64,000 nt of DNA from Nomia melanderi. Taxonomy: Eukaryota; Arthropoda; Insecta; Hymenoptera; Halictidae. Positions within the stretch are counted from its first letter, which is position 1; the number at the start of each line of letters is the position of its first letter. The stretch is from positions 38,129,660 to 38,193,659 of the forward strand of contig NC_134999.1 in assembly GCF_051020985.1 (NCBI RefSeq), written 5' to 3'. The notes under the pieces are model-generated. The model was not told the origin of the DNA and did no database searches. It saw only the letters and a list, made by a program, of their open reading frames with translations. Shown one piece after another: positions 10,360 through 21,946 of the stretch. The position numbers and the translations under genes were made by a program.

Positions 10360-13300
10360 CGCGCGCGTGTGTGCCCGGCAATTTCCATCTATTTTATTTT
10401 CTGTTTAATTTTTCATTTCGCTCTTCTTATTCCACCCGTCCGCTGTTTCCAGCGGGGCACGCTGCTCGATGCGGATTGTTCGAAAAGTTACGAATACGCG
10501 CGAGCATCGGGGGTATAATACGAGTGATTGTGCCTAGCACGCGCGCCCGCTACGTGGAAGGGTTGCGATCATAATGATCGTGCTTTTTTCTTCCTCCCCG
10601 GTGCGTTCGAGGAAAGAGGCCGCGCGCGCTGGCAGATTATAGGTCATTTTCTCTCGTTAGGATAACAATTTCTTCGTGCTCGGTTTTCATAAACCATTAG
10701 ACGGGCTCCGCGACGCGCAAGAACGTCCCCGCGGGAACCGGATTAGTTAGAAAATTTCGCTCGAGGGGATCCCGGGTGAAACGGCGACATTGTGTCGTAA
10801 CAACCGAACCGATTCTGTCTTCTGCCCGTGCGAAATGCGATTAAGTCCGTCAATCGCCGGGTGATGCGACGCGCTGTCGACGCTCGTTCGTGATTCGCCG
10901 CGTTTTTAGGTCAAGCGGACTTTGTCGCGCGATTTCGTGATGTTTTGGACGGGGGAACTTTATTTCTCGAGTGTTCATTGATTAATGGGAACGTTGGCAT
11001 CGTGCGAAGGTGTTGCATACGAGTAATACGAATTTTGATGTAGCTCATTGAAATTAGGCAATTTTCGAACGAGAAAACCAGTGATCCTAGAACGTTACAG
11101 GGGATAATGCGAGATTATCAATTTTAACCGGTACACGACTACGTTTTAATTATTGCTTTCTTCGTACGCGTGTCCGACAGAGAAAATATTTATTTGTTCA
11201 ATCTTCACGGGTTCAGGAATATTGGATAGGATCTACTGATGCACACTTTGAAGTCGGCGTCGATACAACTGTGTTTAAACGCGCGAGAACACACGGAAGT
11301 GATAGCGGACACGAGATTCGTCGGAACTAATTCAAGTTTATCTCGCCTCGATCGTGGTACCGTCAATAATTAATTCTTACACGGAGACTGGTTTGTTCGC
11401 GCGACACGTCGCGAGAGGCCGACAAACGCGAGACACGTCCACGGCTGTCCCGTGCATAACGTTCGCCGTTCCTCGGTGACGGCGTACACACTGATCGCCG
11501 CGATTGGATTAATTAAATAATAAATATCGTTTTGGAATCACGATCGGGCTAATTACCAAGGAGCACGCTATTGTTTGTGCATCCTCCGCGCGGGCATCGG
11601 CACCCGACGCCCGTTCGTTCGTGACTTTGCAGGTCTCGCGACGCGCATGAAGGACGATCTTCTCGAAACGGCACAATTTAAGGCTACTTACTTTACGAAG
11701 TTCGCCAAGAAACGTCCAAAACGTAATCAAGGGAAGAAACTTCAACCTACGATTATCCCGTTGAGAAATTAATTCAAATGTCCATTAAGTTTCGCAAGAA
11801 GCATCAACTGGAATACCGATATCTTCAACGAATAGCCATTTAAAATCTGCAGCTGCAATCGAATTACAGTTATCCGCAACAAAGATGGCCAATGTTAATA
11901 ATGAGCACCAGATGCTATCTCCTCATTGAATTATCAGAAGATTGAAACAGAGTATCAGAGTAGATTGCAAGAGTATCAAGGAGGACGCGCCGGATCTCTC
12001 GTCGGACGTGCAGCGATGTTGCAACGGTGCACCAGTCGCATGAAGTATCCGCTATCAACTCCCAATCTCCATCGTTCGGACAAATGAACCAGCCATTAAC
12101 ATCGCCGAGCCGAATCCTCGTTACCCCGGTCGACGGTCCAGCCTTCCGCGGGGACTCATCCGGCAAAGCTCGGACCAGAATCCAATTAGCGGGGCTACCT
12201 TGTACTTCTACCGAGTTCTACATTAGTCACCGACCTGCCAGCTAACCAGCGGCCAAATTAATCCGGAACGGCTCAAAGACAATGCCGGTCCTCCGGGCAG
12301 CCCGGCCGGGGTGATGGATTAGGTATTAAACGGTTGTTTTCACAAGGATTAGGAACACCGACCTGGGACCGCCGGGGAACCTCGACGGGAGGCTGGACCG
12401 AGGGATGATGGCGGCGACGATGATGGACTCCTTCAGCCGGCTACGAGGATTTACACGGAAGTCGTGTTTTCTCCGGCGCAGATACATCCGCAGATACCGT
12501 GCTCCGCTGCCACTCAACCGGATCCTGGGAATTCGTCCGTCCCCCGGCTGACAATGAGAAAAGTAGGGTTCGAACAGCCGTCACGCGAACTGCGCTGCGT
12601 TACGATTGCTACCGATCATCGGCGATAAACCGTTCGGCTAGTTGTTCGTTTTTATTTTGAGATCACGCTTCATTGGGACGTGTTGCAGGGGTTGCATCGT
12701 CGAAGTTTGATACGTTGACTTTCAACATTGAGATTGATTCTCGGCAATAATCGCGAATCGAATGTAATTTAGACGATCGTTGAATCCCATGCGTGAAGGT
12801 TCGACGATTCTCAAGTGACATTCGAGGTTCTCGAAGGCGAAGTATATCTGCGACAGAAAATAATGAGTCTTCTAAAAAGCAAACCTCTCGTCCTTCATTC
12901 GGACGTAGTCGGGGAACAAAGAGTTTCCTTTCGATCAAAGGACTATTAATTGCGAAGTTGCACATCATGGCGCGCGAGTTCCAGCGTCCGGAGATGTGGG
13001 TCGTGAAATTGCTACCTCTAGGCCCGATTATTCCCTGGAAGCAATTGAATCGATCCGGAACACGCGCGACCGGGAGGACAGACCGCGCTGCAGAAAAAGG
13101 AGCCGGGAACGCACCGTCTTTCGCAAATGACCCGTGTGAATTACAGTAAAGTAGTAGTTTCACGCGGCGGAGCAGTTTTCAGCGGCCGCTTTGCATACTG
13201 TTGCTGCGCTAACGACTATAACCTTTCGCGGCGCTCGGCCGCCTCTAGAAAAATGTATCGTGAAACGCGCGGCGTCGGCTTCCAACGGTGATTTTTTCCC

Positions 13301-14639
13301 CTCTCGGTCAGGTTTTATGCACCACTGTCGCCCGCCGTCGTTGCATCAGAGGCCATGATTAGCCGGCTCGAGTCTTCGTGATCGATGCGAGTCGTAAATA
13401 CATTGTGATCCGTGATAAGACGGCAATTCGCGTCGATCCTACGCGACATGATTCGCCGTAGTCCGCTTCTGATTCGCTGTTTTGTAACTATGTTTCATAA
13501 TTCGCGGTCTCCGATGCCTATACGCGAGTTCCCTCTTGCGATCACCTTCCCGCGATCAACGAGAAGCGCCCGACTCGCGTCCCGTTCTCGTATGCGACTC
13601 GTTCAAAGCGCAATTTCCTCTTTATGCAATACTCGGAATTATAGAGGAGCCCATCCACCATGCTTTTTCGAACTGCGCCCAATGGTATTACGGTTTTCGA
13701 ACGACGATAAACAAACAGCGACGCGCTTGGACGTTTATCACGTCCGGCTGACAGGAAACATGGTCGCGCGACAAAACGCAGGAACAATGTCTGCCTAATC
13801 GCCGAAGCTAATGTATTCGATGATACCGTTCCCTGCGAACAGCTGAAATCGTTGCATTCAATGTAAACGTACCTATCGCGCGTAGAACGGACTAGTTTGC
13901 TGCCCCAGTCCCATAGAAATTCTCAATATTTCACTATTCCCGTGAAATCTTCTACATCTTTTCATTCTCGACACTTTACTCCTTTCTTCGCATCTCTGTT
14001 CGAAGTATCTTCAACTTCGGTCCTCTCGAAATTCGAGAAAACTCCTGCTATTCCACATTCGGACGGATGTCTTCTCTATTCCAACACCCTCGCGCGAAAT
14101 ATTCGCTATCAGCTTTCGACGAATCTTAAACGACATCGTCTCGGAAGCATGCAATTCGAATTTCCACGTCTTAAATGAAAATTCTCCGTGCGCGATCGAT
14201 CTTTGGAACTCGTTGACCCACGGGTCACAGCCGTCCACGCCCCCGGGGCACTGGTGACACGAGTAGCAATAAATCATGAGAATCATACCGTGTATGCGCG
14301 TATGCATGTCCGGTCAGCTCACCATAAATTACGTTAATTAATAGTCACGCTTATTATCACACAGGGAAAGGTACCGCGGTGGCGGAGGCAGTCCGGTGTT
14401 ACGTTACGCGGATAATTCTGAGTTTCGTCGTCGACATCTCACTCGTCTCGTGCCTCGGTCGGCCCTCCCCCGCGGCCCGGTTTGTCGCGGCTGCCAACCC
14501 CCATGTCGATTTATGGTGGATTTTCTCGCGTTTCCTTGAAAATAACAACTCGGCCGACCGACGGATAAAATGACAAGGCAGCCTGTTTGGATTTCTAAAT
14601 GACTGTGTTACGTTCAAGGATTCACACCGCGGCGCATTA

Positions 14640-14790
14640 CGCTACATTGTAATTAGGGTATAAACATAATGGCGCGATCGTAACCGACGATAGCGTCGCC
14701 GGCTGGCACGATGGCATCCATTTAGTCGGCTAAGTAATTATTTTAACATTAATTTATAACAATTCCTTCTTCTTTTTGTACGTTGTTAAT
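14640..14790. promoter_or_regulatory. TAAT-rich segment near the end of intron 1
   Basis: This stretch has several homeodomain-type cores close together, including GTAATTAGGG, AAGTAATTATTTTAAC and ATTAATTTATAAC. It is flanked by ordinary CpG-rich intron and ends about 300 bp before exon 2. Dll is known to be under homeodomain, Hox and auto-regulatory control in insects, so an intronic enhancer is plausible. Only motif density supports this. Confidence 0.25.
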
Positions 14791-15091
14791 TAATTACACC
14801 GTGGTTAACGCTTCGATATTGTTCGCCCCGATGGCTATCGCGAGGCTGCAGGCGGATTAACGGTCGTTTAGCGTCGGACGTTGCTACCGAAACTTTTCTT
14901 ACCGTAATTTCATACTTTATCGTCTGTAGAATTCACCGGTCTCGTCGGTTTCTGCACTTTCCACGGAGTTCTCCTTTATCGTTCCGTTCCACTGCGAAGA
15001 CGGCCAGGTTTCAGTTGAATTTCTCTTTAGTTCGTACGCCACCGGTGACGAGGACTCTGAAAGTTGATGTTAGGGTGGTGCATGTTCGCAG

Positions 15092-15315
15092 ACCTCTCGC
15101 CGTTGGGCGACAAGAGCGGCAGCCTCGTCGACGAGCTCGGCGGCGGCGGCGGCGGCTCCTTGAGGAACGGCAAAGGCAAGAAGATGAGGAAACCGCGGAC
15201 GATCTACAGCAGCCTGCAGTTGCAACAGCTCAACAGGCGGTTCCAGAGGACGCAGTACCTCGCGCTACCAGAGAGAGCGGAGCTAGCGGCGAGCCTTGGA
15301 CTGACGCAGACGCAG
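15092..15315 (+). CDS. Dll: Distal-less homeobox protein, coding exon 2 (homeodomain residues 1-44)
   Basis: This exon encodes residues 162 (split codon) to 236. It starts with [15 protein letters not shown], a five-Gly tract and [12 protein letters not shown], then enters the homeodomain. Numbering back from the exon end, homeodomain residue 1 is the Met at 15184, Arg5 and Tyr8 fall where expected, and [20 protein letters not shown] and [17 protein letters not shown] follow as helices 1 and 2. This segment matches fly Dll across its length. It ends in phase 0 at GCAG|GTAAG. The split lies between homeodomain residues 44 and 45, the usual Dll/Dlx intron site. Helix 3 (VKIWFQNRR), which contacts DNA, is absent and must be in a downstream exon. 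The acceptor at 15091 has only a weak pyrimidine tract, but it restores the expected Asp-Asp junction. Confidence 0.95.
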
Positions 15316-16210
15316 GTAAGTTCTTTTTTATCCGCGCGACCGGGAATATTTTACTTCTTACGGTACGTCCATCGACGGATCGGACAGACGTGATCCAGCA
15401 AATCTGACGTACGGATACATTTGACACTATATTTTCATCTGGACACAATGCAACACACCGTGAACATCTTCGAGAACCATCAACGGAGAGCTGTCCGTCC
15501 GCGGATCACTTAAGAGCGACGCGGTTTACATAGATATTCTTCGCAGAGTTAATTCTCAATTAAAATGCAGTAAAAATCTCAACACTGTAGCATTCCAAAG
15601 AAAGCGCGAGTGGTACGCTCAACGTCTACCTTGAAAATGTACGTGATACAATCATCTGTACTGAAGCGACTTTATTGGACTTCAGAATCCTTCGTAGTTC
15701 CCTTGTATAACTGACAAATAGACGATTATCACCCTCTGTAGTAAATTTCATTCGCTCTTACTATAGCATAAGTTTAACCTGACTCCCTTACAAATACACG
15801 ATACAGCTGTTCAGATTTTCAAGAGCAAAATTAAAGATTATAAAATGGTCTCCTAGGTGCGACCAAGATTGACCGTTTCCACTAGAAATATTCCTAAGTT
15901 GTTCGTCGAAAGTTCACAATGTCTCGCCCTCACCCCTTGGCGACCGCGAGTGATATCCTGTTGCGCGTTCTAGCCCGGCGTAACAGGAGCCTCGACGGAC
16001 AGCATCTGTCAGTATTATCGGCACAAATGACTTTACTAAATCACCGATCCGCCACGCCCTGGACATCGGGGATAGGGTTGCGGCAGTGTCCAGTGCGCCA
16101 CGATAGGGAGAAACGCGGCTAACGAGACGATCATAAATATTCCCCGGTATCGGAGGTTTTTCAGCTTTCCGCGTGGACAGCGGGAGACTTTCCGCTAATT
16201 ATCCGGAGCT

Positions 16211-16404
16211 GGTTTCCAATTAACGATTTATTAGGACGAGCGCTCGGTCGCGCGCGCGCGCGAGCGAACGAGCGCGGACGGGGAACCGTGGTCAAAAGCT
16301 AATTGGGGCTGGCCTTCTCAGGGCCATGAATTTCTCGCGGATAGTCCCACGGTTTCCAATTAACGATTTATTAGACTGTAATCGTGGCTGGAAGCTAATT
16401 GGGA
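16211..16404. repeat. Diverged local duplication with homeodomain-type sites
   Basis: A 24-bp block beginning GGTTTCCAATTAACGATTTA occurs at 16211-16234 and again, identical, at 16351-16374. AGCTAATTGGG also occurs twice, at 16298 and 16393. The spacing between the two motifs differs between the copies (87 and 42 bp), so the unit was duplicated and then rearranged. Both motifs contain TAATT or CAATTAA homeodomain cores, which suggests a binding-site cluster that grew by duplication. Confidence 0.7.
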
Positions 16405-17737
16405 CGAGCCTCTCGCGGGTCGTCCCGTGTGTTGCCGATTTATCGGGAGACCTGGGAGCCGAATTACCAATTAGAATAATTCCCTCGACTATTCGCGCTC
16501 GCGAATATGTTTGCTTAACGCATCTGAACGCTCGTTTGTTCGTGGATTCGTGAAACCAATGGATTTCACTGCGAACGAATCTTTATAGGATCGAATGATT
16601 TTCTAAATCGAATTAGTGTGATAATAATATATTCGCAATTATCGAGGAAATTGACAAATTTCGAAATTGTACTTCAATTGTGTACTGTAGGGAATCACCG
16701 AAGTCTCTCGAGATTATTAAATATTACTTGAACAAGATCAGTCTTTGTAGCGATAGGAAGACCCACGAATTGAATCCACGAAGATAACGCGCGGATTTAT
16801 CAGTGGTAACCCAGATACCCGTTTGAAAGCGGACATCAGGAGACATAATACGTCGTTATTTTGCAAACAACCTGACGCGCTGCCGCGATTACTCATCAGG
16901 CTGCGTCGCGCTCGATTCCCTCCATTAGGGGAGAGAGGGGGCCAACTCCCGCGGTGCTCAGGCTAATGAAATTATCCGGTCCGGGACCCCCTGCGACGAC
17001 ATCAACGAGCTACGACAGCCAGTTATCCCGTGATTACGCGATACGCAGTTGCGTATCACGGCGCGCGTACCTATGAGAAAACCTTTAGCCTTTTGACGTG
17101 TTCGGGATAGGGGTCGCGCGCGACTAAATCAATCTTCTGCATTCTTTCGTTCGTTCTTCCTCGCCGTTTCGCTACGTTTTTATCGGCGGATGAATCAGAG
17201 TTAATGGCGGAACACTTGACAGTCCCCCTCGATTTTATTACTTTGTCACTACACAGCGGGGAAAGATAATTAACAATTACGAGGCATTCTTCTGCATTCG
17301 AGATGCATTTCCAACGGTATCGAAAAACCAACAGAGAAATTCTTTTCGCTGGAAACTCATCGAACCAAAGGAAACTCTACGCGGTTACTACTTTATTATT
17401 CCCATGAAATCGAGAGAACCAGAAACATAGACTCCGAAATAGATTCTCAAATCCGACGTCTATCCCCCGTGATAGCTATCAGGGGGTAGTTCCTGTAGGA
17501 AGTCGAGAAATCAACTTCCCAAGCTGGTTTTTGCGGTTCGCCGGGATCTGGTAGCACGACTGGTCGCGGCAGTAAAGCTCGCGGCCAGCGTCGCGTCTCA
17601 GCAGGGTGCAGCGTGCATAATCTGTAATCGGCCAATCAAGGCGTCCGAGCAAGCGCCTGTGCCTGCACTGTTGGCCCAGCTACCGTCGCATCGGGTTTCT
17701 TGTCATCGCCAGGCAACATGGCGCCCCGAGCCTTCAC

Positions 17738-18130
17738 TCTCTTCCATCTTCCCTCGGTCTCCTCCTTCTCCTCTTCTTCCCGTTCCTCCGTCATCTCTCC
17801 TCTCTCTCGCCCTCTGCCTCTCGCGCGATGCAGTTTCCCTCCCTCCTCGTTCAACTTCGCCGGTGAAAACGGCGAAGAAGATGGAAGCGAAGCGGAAAGA
17901 AAGGGACAAGCTCGCTCGCGCGCGATGAGAAGCTAGAAAGAGCGAGCGAAACGCTCGGGGAATAGAAGCCAGAAAGAGGGAGAAAGCGCAGAAGGGAACG
18001 GTAGAGAGGTAGAGGATCGAGGGAAGTGAGGCCACGCATCTCTTTTTCTTCAGGGCTTCAATTTGAGGACGTGGTAGCTTATAGCGTTCGTGCCGCCGCT
18101 GTACGCGAACAAGGGAACAGAGAGAGAGAG

Positions 18131-18161
<31 letters not shown>

Positions 18162-18240
18162 GAGTGAGAGAGAAAGCCGAGCGACGGGAGGTAGGACGGC
18201 CAGGGAGGATCGGGGGGAGGCAAGAAAGACAGGGCGTACT
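17738..18240. repeat. Polypyrimidine-to-polypurine strand-switch tract
   Basis: On the + strand, about 120 bp of CT-rich sequence (17738-17855) changes abruptly to about 360 bp of GA-rich sequence. At the switch there is a perfect 8-bp stem, CTTCGCCG at 17855-17862 and CGGCGAAG at 17870-17877, with a 7-nt loop. Long open frames on both strands here are caused by the skewed composition and are not genes. Confidence 0.65.
18118..18174. repeat. (GA)n microsatellite
   Basis: This is a nearly uninterrupted GA dinucleotide run with a few C and A substitutions. GAGAG repeats are potential docking sites for GAGA factor, but simple slippage is enough to explain it. Confidence 0.95.
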
Positions 18241-19197
18241 TGTACACGCGAGCCCCGCACACCGTTCCGGCACTCGCACGTACACGTATAGGGGATAGTC
18301 GACGTAGACGCGGGCCCCGGCATAGGTGTACCAGCTACACCGGGCTCTCCGTCTGCGTTCCTGCCACGTAGGTACCTTGGGCGTGGTGGTTCCTTTTTCT
18401 TCGTCTTCGCCCGACCGATCTCTCCTCATTGGCCCCGGGAATGCCAACGCGTCGAAACGAGATTCGAAAGTCGCGCAGGAGGGAAGCTGCACACGCGAAG
18501 TGAATCCGAAATCCGAGACCCGCGAACTCGCGAGCCTGAACCACGCGGATACCAACGGGGGTAACAGGCGAGGGATCCGGGTGGATGCCTGCGAGTTCCC
18601 CAATATTTAGGTACCTCCACGATTTTCCACGTGATACGTCGGTGAACGGGATTTTGCGACTAGGTTGTTCATATCGATCTTGAGTTTGAACCGTGGCATT
18701 TTGAATTTATGAATTTGGCGGAAGGAGAGTTTGATATTTCGAAATTTGCGATGGAGAACTTTGAGCTTTTGAATTTTGAGGTTTAGCGGAGGGAGAATTG
18801 AATTTTGGAAGTAGGAAAGCATGGAAGTTTGAGAAATTGTAGAAGAAATATCTGGTAGCGACTTTATAGGTATCCAAAGATATTAAGAATCAGTCGATTC
18901 GATTCTATCCCGAGACGTGGGTCCCGGAAATTTCAGGAACCGGCACACCCCTAGATCCCAGGCTTGTCGGAAGAAAGCCCGAGACTGGATCCCGGTTTAT
19001 TTATTATTGAAACAGCAGCGGGAAGAAAGCACCGCCAACCTGTCCCCCGCTGGTTGAACGATCGAACCGGGAACCCCACCCCGTCCCTCTCCACTTGTGC
19101 ACCATCGATCAGTTCTCGCTCGTACGGCCCGGGAATAAGATAATACTGTCACTCAAAGGGCAACGTGTAACGCGATCGATCCGACCGAGCGACGCCT

Positions 19198-19205
19198 TTC
19201 TCTCT

Positions 19206-19253
<48 letters not shown>

Positions 19254-19254
19254 C
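19198..19254. repeat. (CT)n microsatellite
   Basis: This is a CT dinucleotide run of about 55 bp with two interruptions. It is the same repeat class as the GA run at 18118 but in the opposite orientation. Confidence 0.95.
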
Positions 19255-21613
19255 GTTTCTCCGGAACCTATCGTTTCATCCGCATTCTGCGATGCCCGCG
19301 AATCGACTCGAAGAATTTCAAGCCGGGCCCTGTCCCGAGTTTTGCGGGTTCCGCCGATCGATCGGGCAACCCCCTTCGCGACGCGTCCGCGTGCCTGGTT
19401 CGAGGGTTGCTCTATTGTTCCTTGCCGCTCGCGGTTCGTTTAACTTCGAACGAAGTGCACTTTTGATGCCATTGTGCGTCGCACGACTCCGATTCTCGTG
19501 CTCGGGACTCCATGGAATGCGGATGGCTTTTACTCCTCGCCAGTTTTCCGCTCACGGTTTAGTGGCACTCGAAGGATTAATTGTTTGGCAATTTATTTAG
19601 CGAGGTAAATAGCCGATTAACTTGAATAAGATTAAGGGAACGTTTTCGTTTACGATCGAGTCTTTGATTGGCTCCTTTGAAACTGAAAACGGTTGGAGCG
19701 CGTTGCACGGAGGATCCAGAGCCGCGAGCTCGATCCAAGATGGCGTAGCTACCCGAGAAACGTGATCCCAGCTAGTTTGCCTTTTTCTTTGACGCTGACG
19801 CCGATTCCGAGAATCACCAGTTAGCTCGGTTTCCTCCCCGGACTGCGAAATAACGCGTTCTAAGCGGTTCCCCGTCGCGATTTTCGTTTTTCACCGTTCC
19901 CGGTAAGGTCTTCCACGTTCACGCGTGAGAGTACCACGGCGTACAGCAGCGCGTGCACGGCCCGTTTTAACACGCACTCATGCATGGATGATAGTTATCT
20001 GCGCGTTAATCTGAGGCCGGCGTTTTCGCGATGACGACGCTCAGCTTTTCCGTGGATCGGGACACGATCCATCGCGTGCCTCATCGGCGAGACCTTGATC
20101 GCGATTCCTGCGTGATACCAGCTACTTATTAGTCGCGTTCCGCAGCACCGGCGAAGATGTTTCGATAAAAACGTAGAAAAGTATTTCCCGAAGACAATGC
20201 TTTTTTCTCGTCCCTCCTTCCGCCGCGCCGGGTCGTGCCCCGCCGTTACTCGCCGTGGGTTTTGACGTCAACGGAGACCTCGATGGAACGTCAAGGCTCC
20301 GACATCGAGACCTCGAAAGTTTGACCTTTCATCCTGGCTGAAAGCTGGCAAAACTCTGTTTGACTTACGTGTTATCGCTTTATCATCCACCGAAATAACT
20401 ACATCATTGTAGCCGATAGTAGTGGTCTCTACGTACACTTTAATAATCGTAGTATTAACAGTATTATAATTCATTAAATTACTACAATTGATCGAGAGTA
20501 CTCTAACACTCGGCTAAGCAATAAGGAGCATTCCTCGAAGCATACATTTAAACGCTAACCTCTCCGATTGTAACTTGTAATTGAAATCCATTAATTTTTC
20601 ACGCGCACGGAGAACCTGCGCTGAATTCTTGCACATTAAACCGTGACGCGACATGTAACCAGTGGAAAAGAGTTGGCAAAAAATGTTCTCGCTCGGACAC
20701 ACTGTTTCCCGTTTCCCCGGCAACGCTACGTAACACCGGATCACTTGCGAAACTGCGTGATGGCAGACGTCGAACAACCATGCGTACCTGGTCCCCACCC
20801 CCCGCCCCTGTATCTGCACCTTTCCCTCGCCTTCCGCTCATTTATCCGCGTCCATTTATCTGCCTATCACTAGCGTCTCTCGGCGCGCATGCCGCCGCTG
20901 CTACCTCGGAGTCCTGCACCGGATAGCCGAGCGGTTTCTCACTGTAGCAACAATGACTCCTTTAATTAATGATTCGTTGTACCCACCCGGCCGGGAATGT
21001 ATCATCCTTCCAGCCGATTGTTTATTCGCGAGCGTTATTTCGCGTTTCCCGAAGCGGGAAAGGTACACAGGCGTTCGCGAGGGTGTGAATTTCTGGTTCG
21101 ACCGACGCTTTGTCCGCGCGGACACCACCCTGTTGATCTTATCGGATCGGAGCCGGAGTCTAGTGGTGGTAGTTTTGTAGGTTAGATGCATTAGATACTG
21201 GGCCCGGTCATGGAACAATGGCTCGAATATAATTGATGATTCCGGCGGACCGTGTATGAATCATTTGGTGAACGCTGCTCGTGGTTGGGCTAGGCGAGCG
21301 ACGCGTGAAAGTGGTGTGCCTAGGGAATGTCATTCGCATTGTTCCGACTGCTAGCTTTGTCTCTCCGTACTGGCGACTCGATCATGGCGACGAGCACTTA
21401 ACGAATTGCTTGCCAACAGCGAGTCGTTTCTGCTTTGTTCGAACGCGATTTCGGCGGTGCTTCGATCGTTCAGCGTTTCCTCGGTAAACTCGGGCAACCG
21501 CGGAATTCCCGAAGGAAAAGTTGTAAGATAATTACCGAAACTAACAGGACATCAACTACAAATCGACAGAAAATGCTGAGTCCTCTCTCAGCACCGCGCT
21601 TCATTCTTCATAG

Positions 21614-21946
21614 GCCACATGCTCTCCATATTCAATTCTATCCTTATTGCTCCAAGATCGTAATTCTCAAGTGAATCAATCATCACAATCTTGTCAAAGT
21701 CCTTTCCACAATGAAAATCACGTAACTAAGTCTATTCCACTGCACCAGATTGATAAAGCACCGATCGTTAGCAGTCCTGGCAACAGGATCTCGAGCACAG
21801 AGTCCACAGGGACGTTCCATCATCCAGAAAGCGTCCAAATGACGTTCGATAATCCCAGTCTAGACGTTTCGCATCAAAGCAGTATCGAAGTGTACTCGAT
21901 ACGGAACATCGTTCCGCGATACCGCCCGAGTAGACCGATTAGCTGA
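21614..21946 (+). other. Possible terminal coding exon nested in Dll intron 2
   Basis: A good 3' splice-site-like sequence (pyrimidine-rich, CTTCATTCTTCATAG) ends at 21613. It is followed by 110 open codons and TGA at 21944-21946. The peptide is rich in Ser, Gln, Asn, His and Pro, with SQSCQSPFHNENH, ISSTESTGTFHHPESVQ, MTFDNPSLD and a basic end RYRPSRPIS. It is unlike the Arg-rich shadow frames elsewhere in the window. FDNPSLD resembles the short motifs found in cytoplasmic tails of membrane proteins, but I do not recognise the family. AATAAA occurs at 22199-22204, about 250 bp after the stop. No upstream partner exon is evident and there is no ATG near the start, so this could also be a chance frame or a decayed gene fragment. 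Confidence 0.25.

Larger units (their letters stand above)
7252..15091 (+). other. Dll: Dll intron 1
   Basis: This intron of about 7.8 kb is bounded by GTGAGT at 7252 and a CAG acceptor ending at 15091. It is phase 1: G from exon 1 plus AC from exon 2 restores Asp, giving [14 protein letters not shown], which parallels the PPKDD junction of fly Dll. If retained, the exon 1 frame reads 17 further codons and stops at 7302. I see no other exon inside. An AT-rich segment with several TAAT cores lies near its 3' end and is listed separately. Confidence 0.85.

Noticed and set aside
17703..18323. 206-codon minus-strand frame and several overlapping frames
   Set aside because: They arise from CT/GA-rich simple sequence; open frames exist on both strands at once and are low-complexity Ser/Leu or Arg/Glu.
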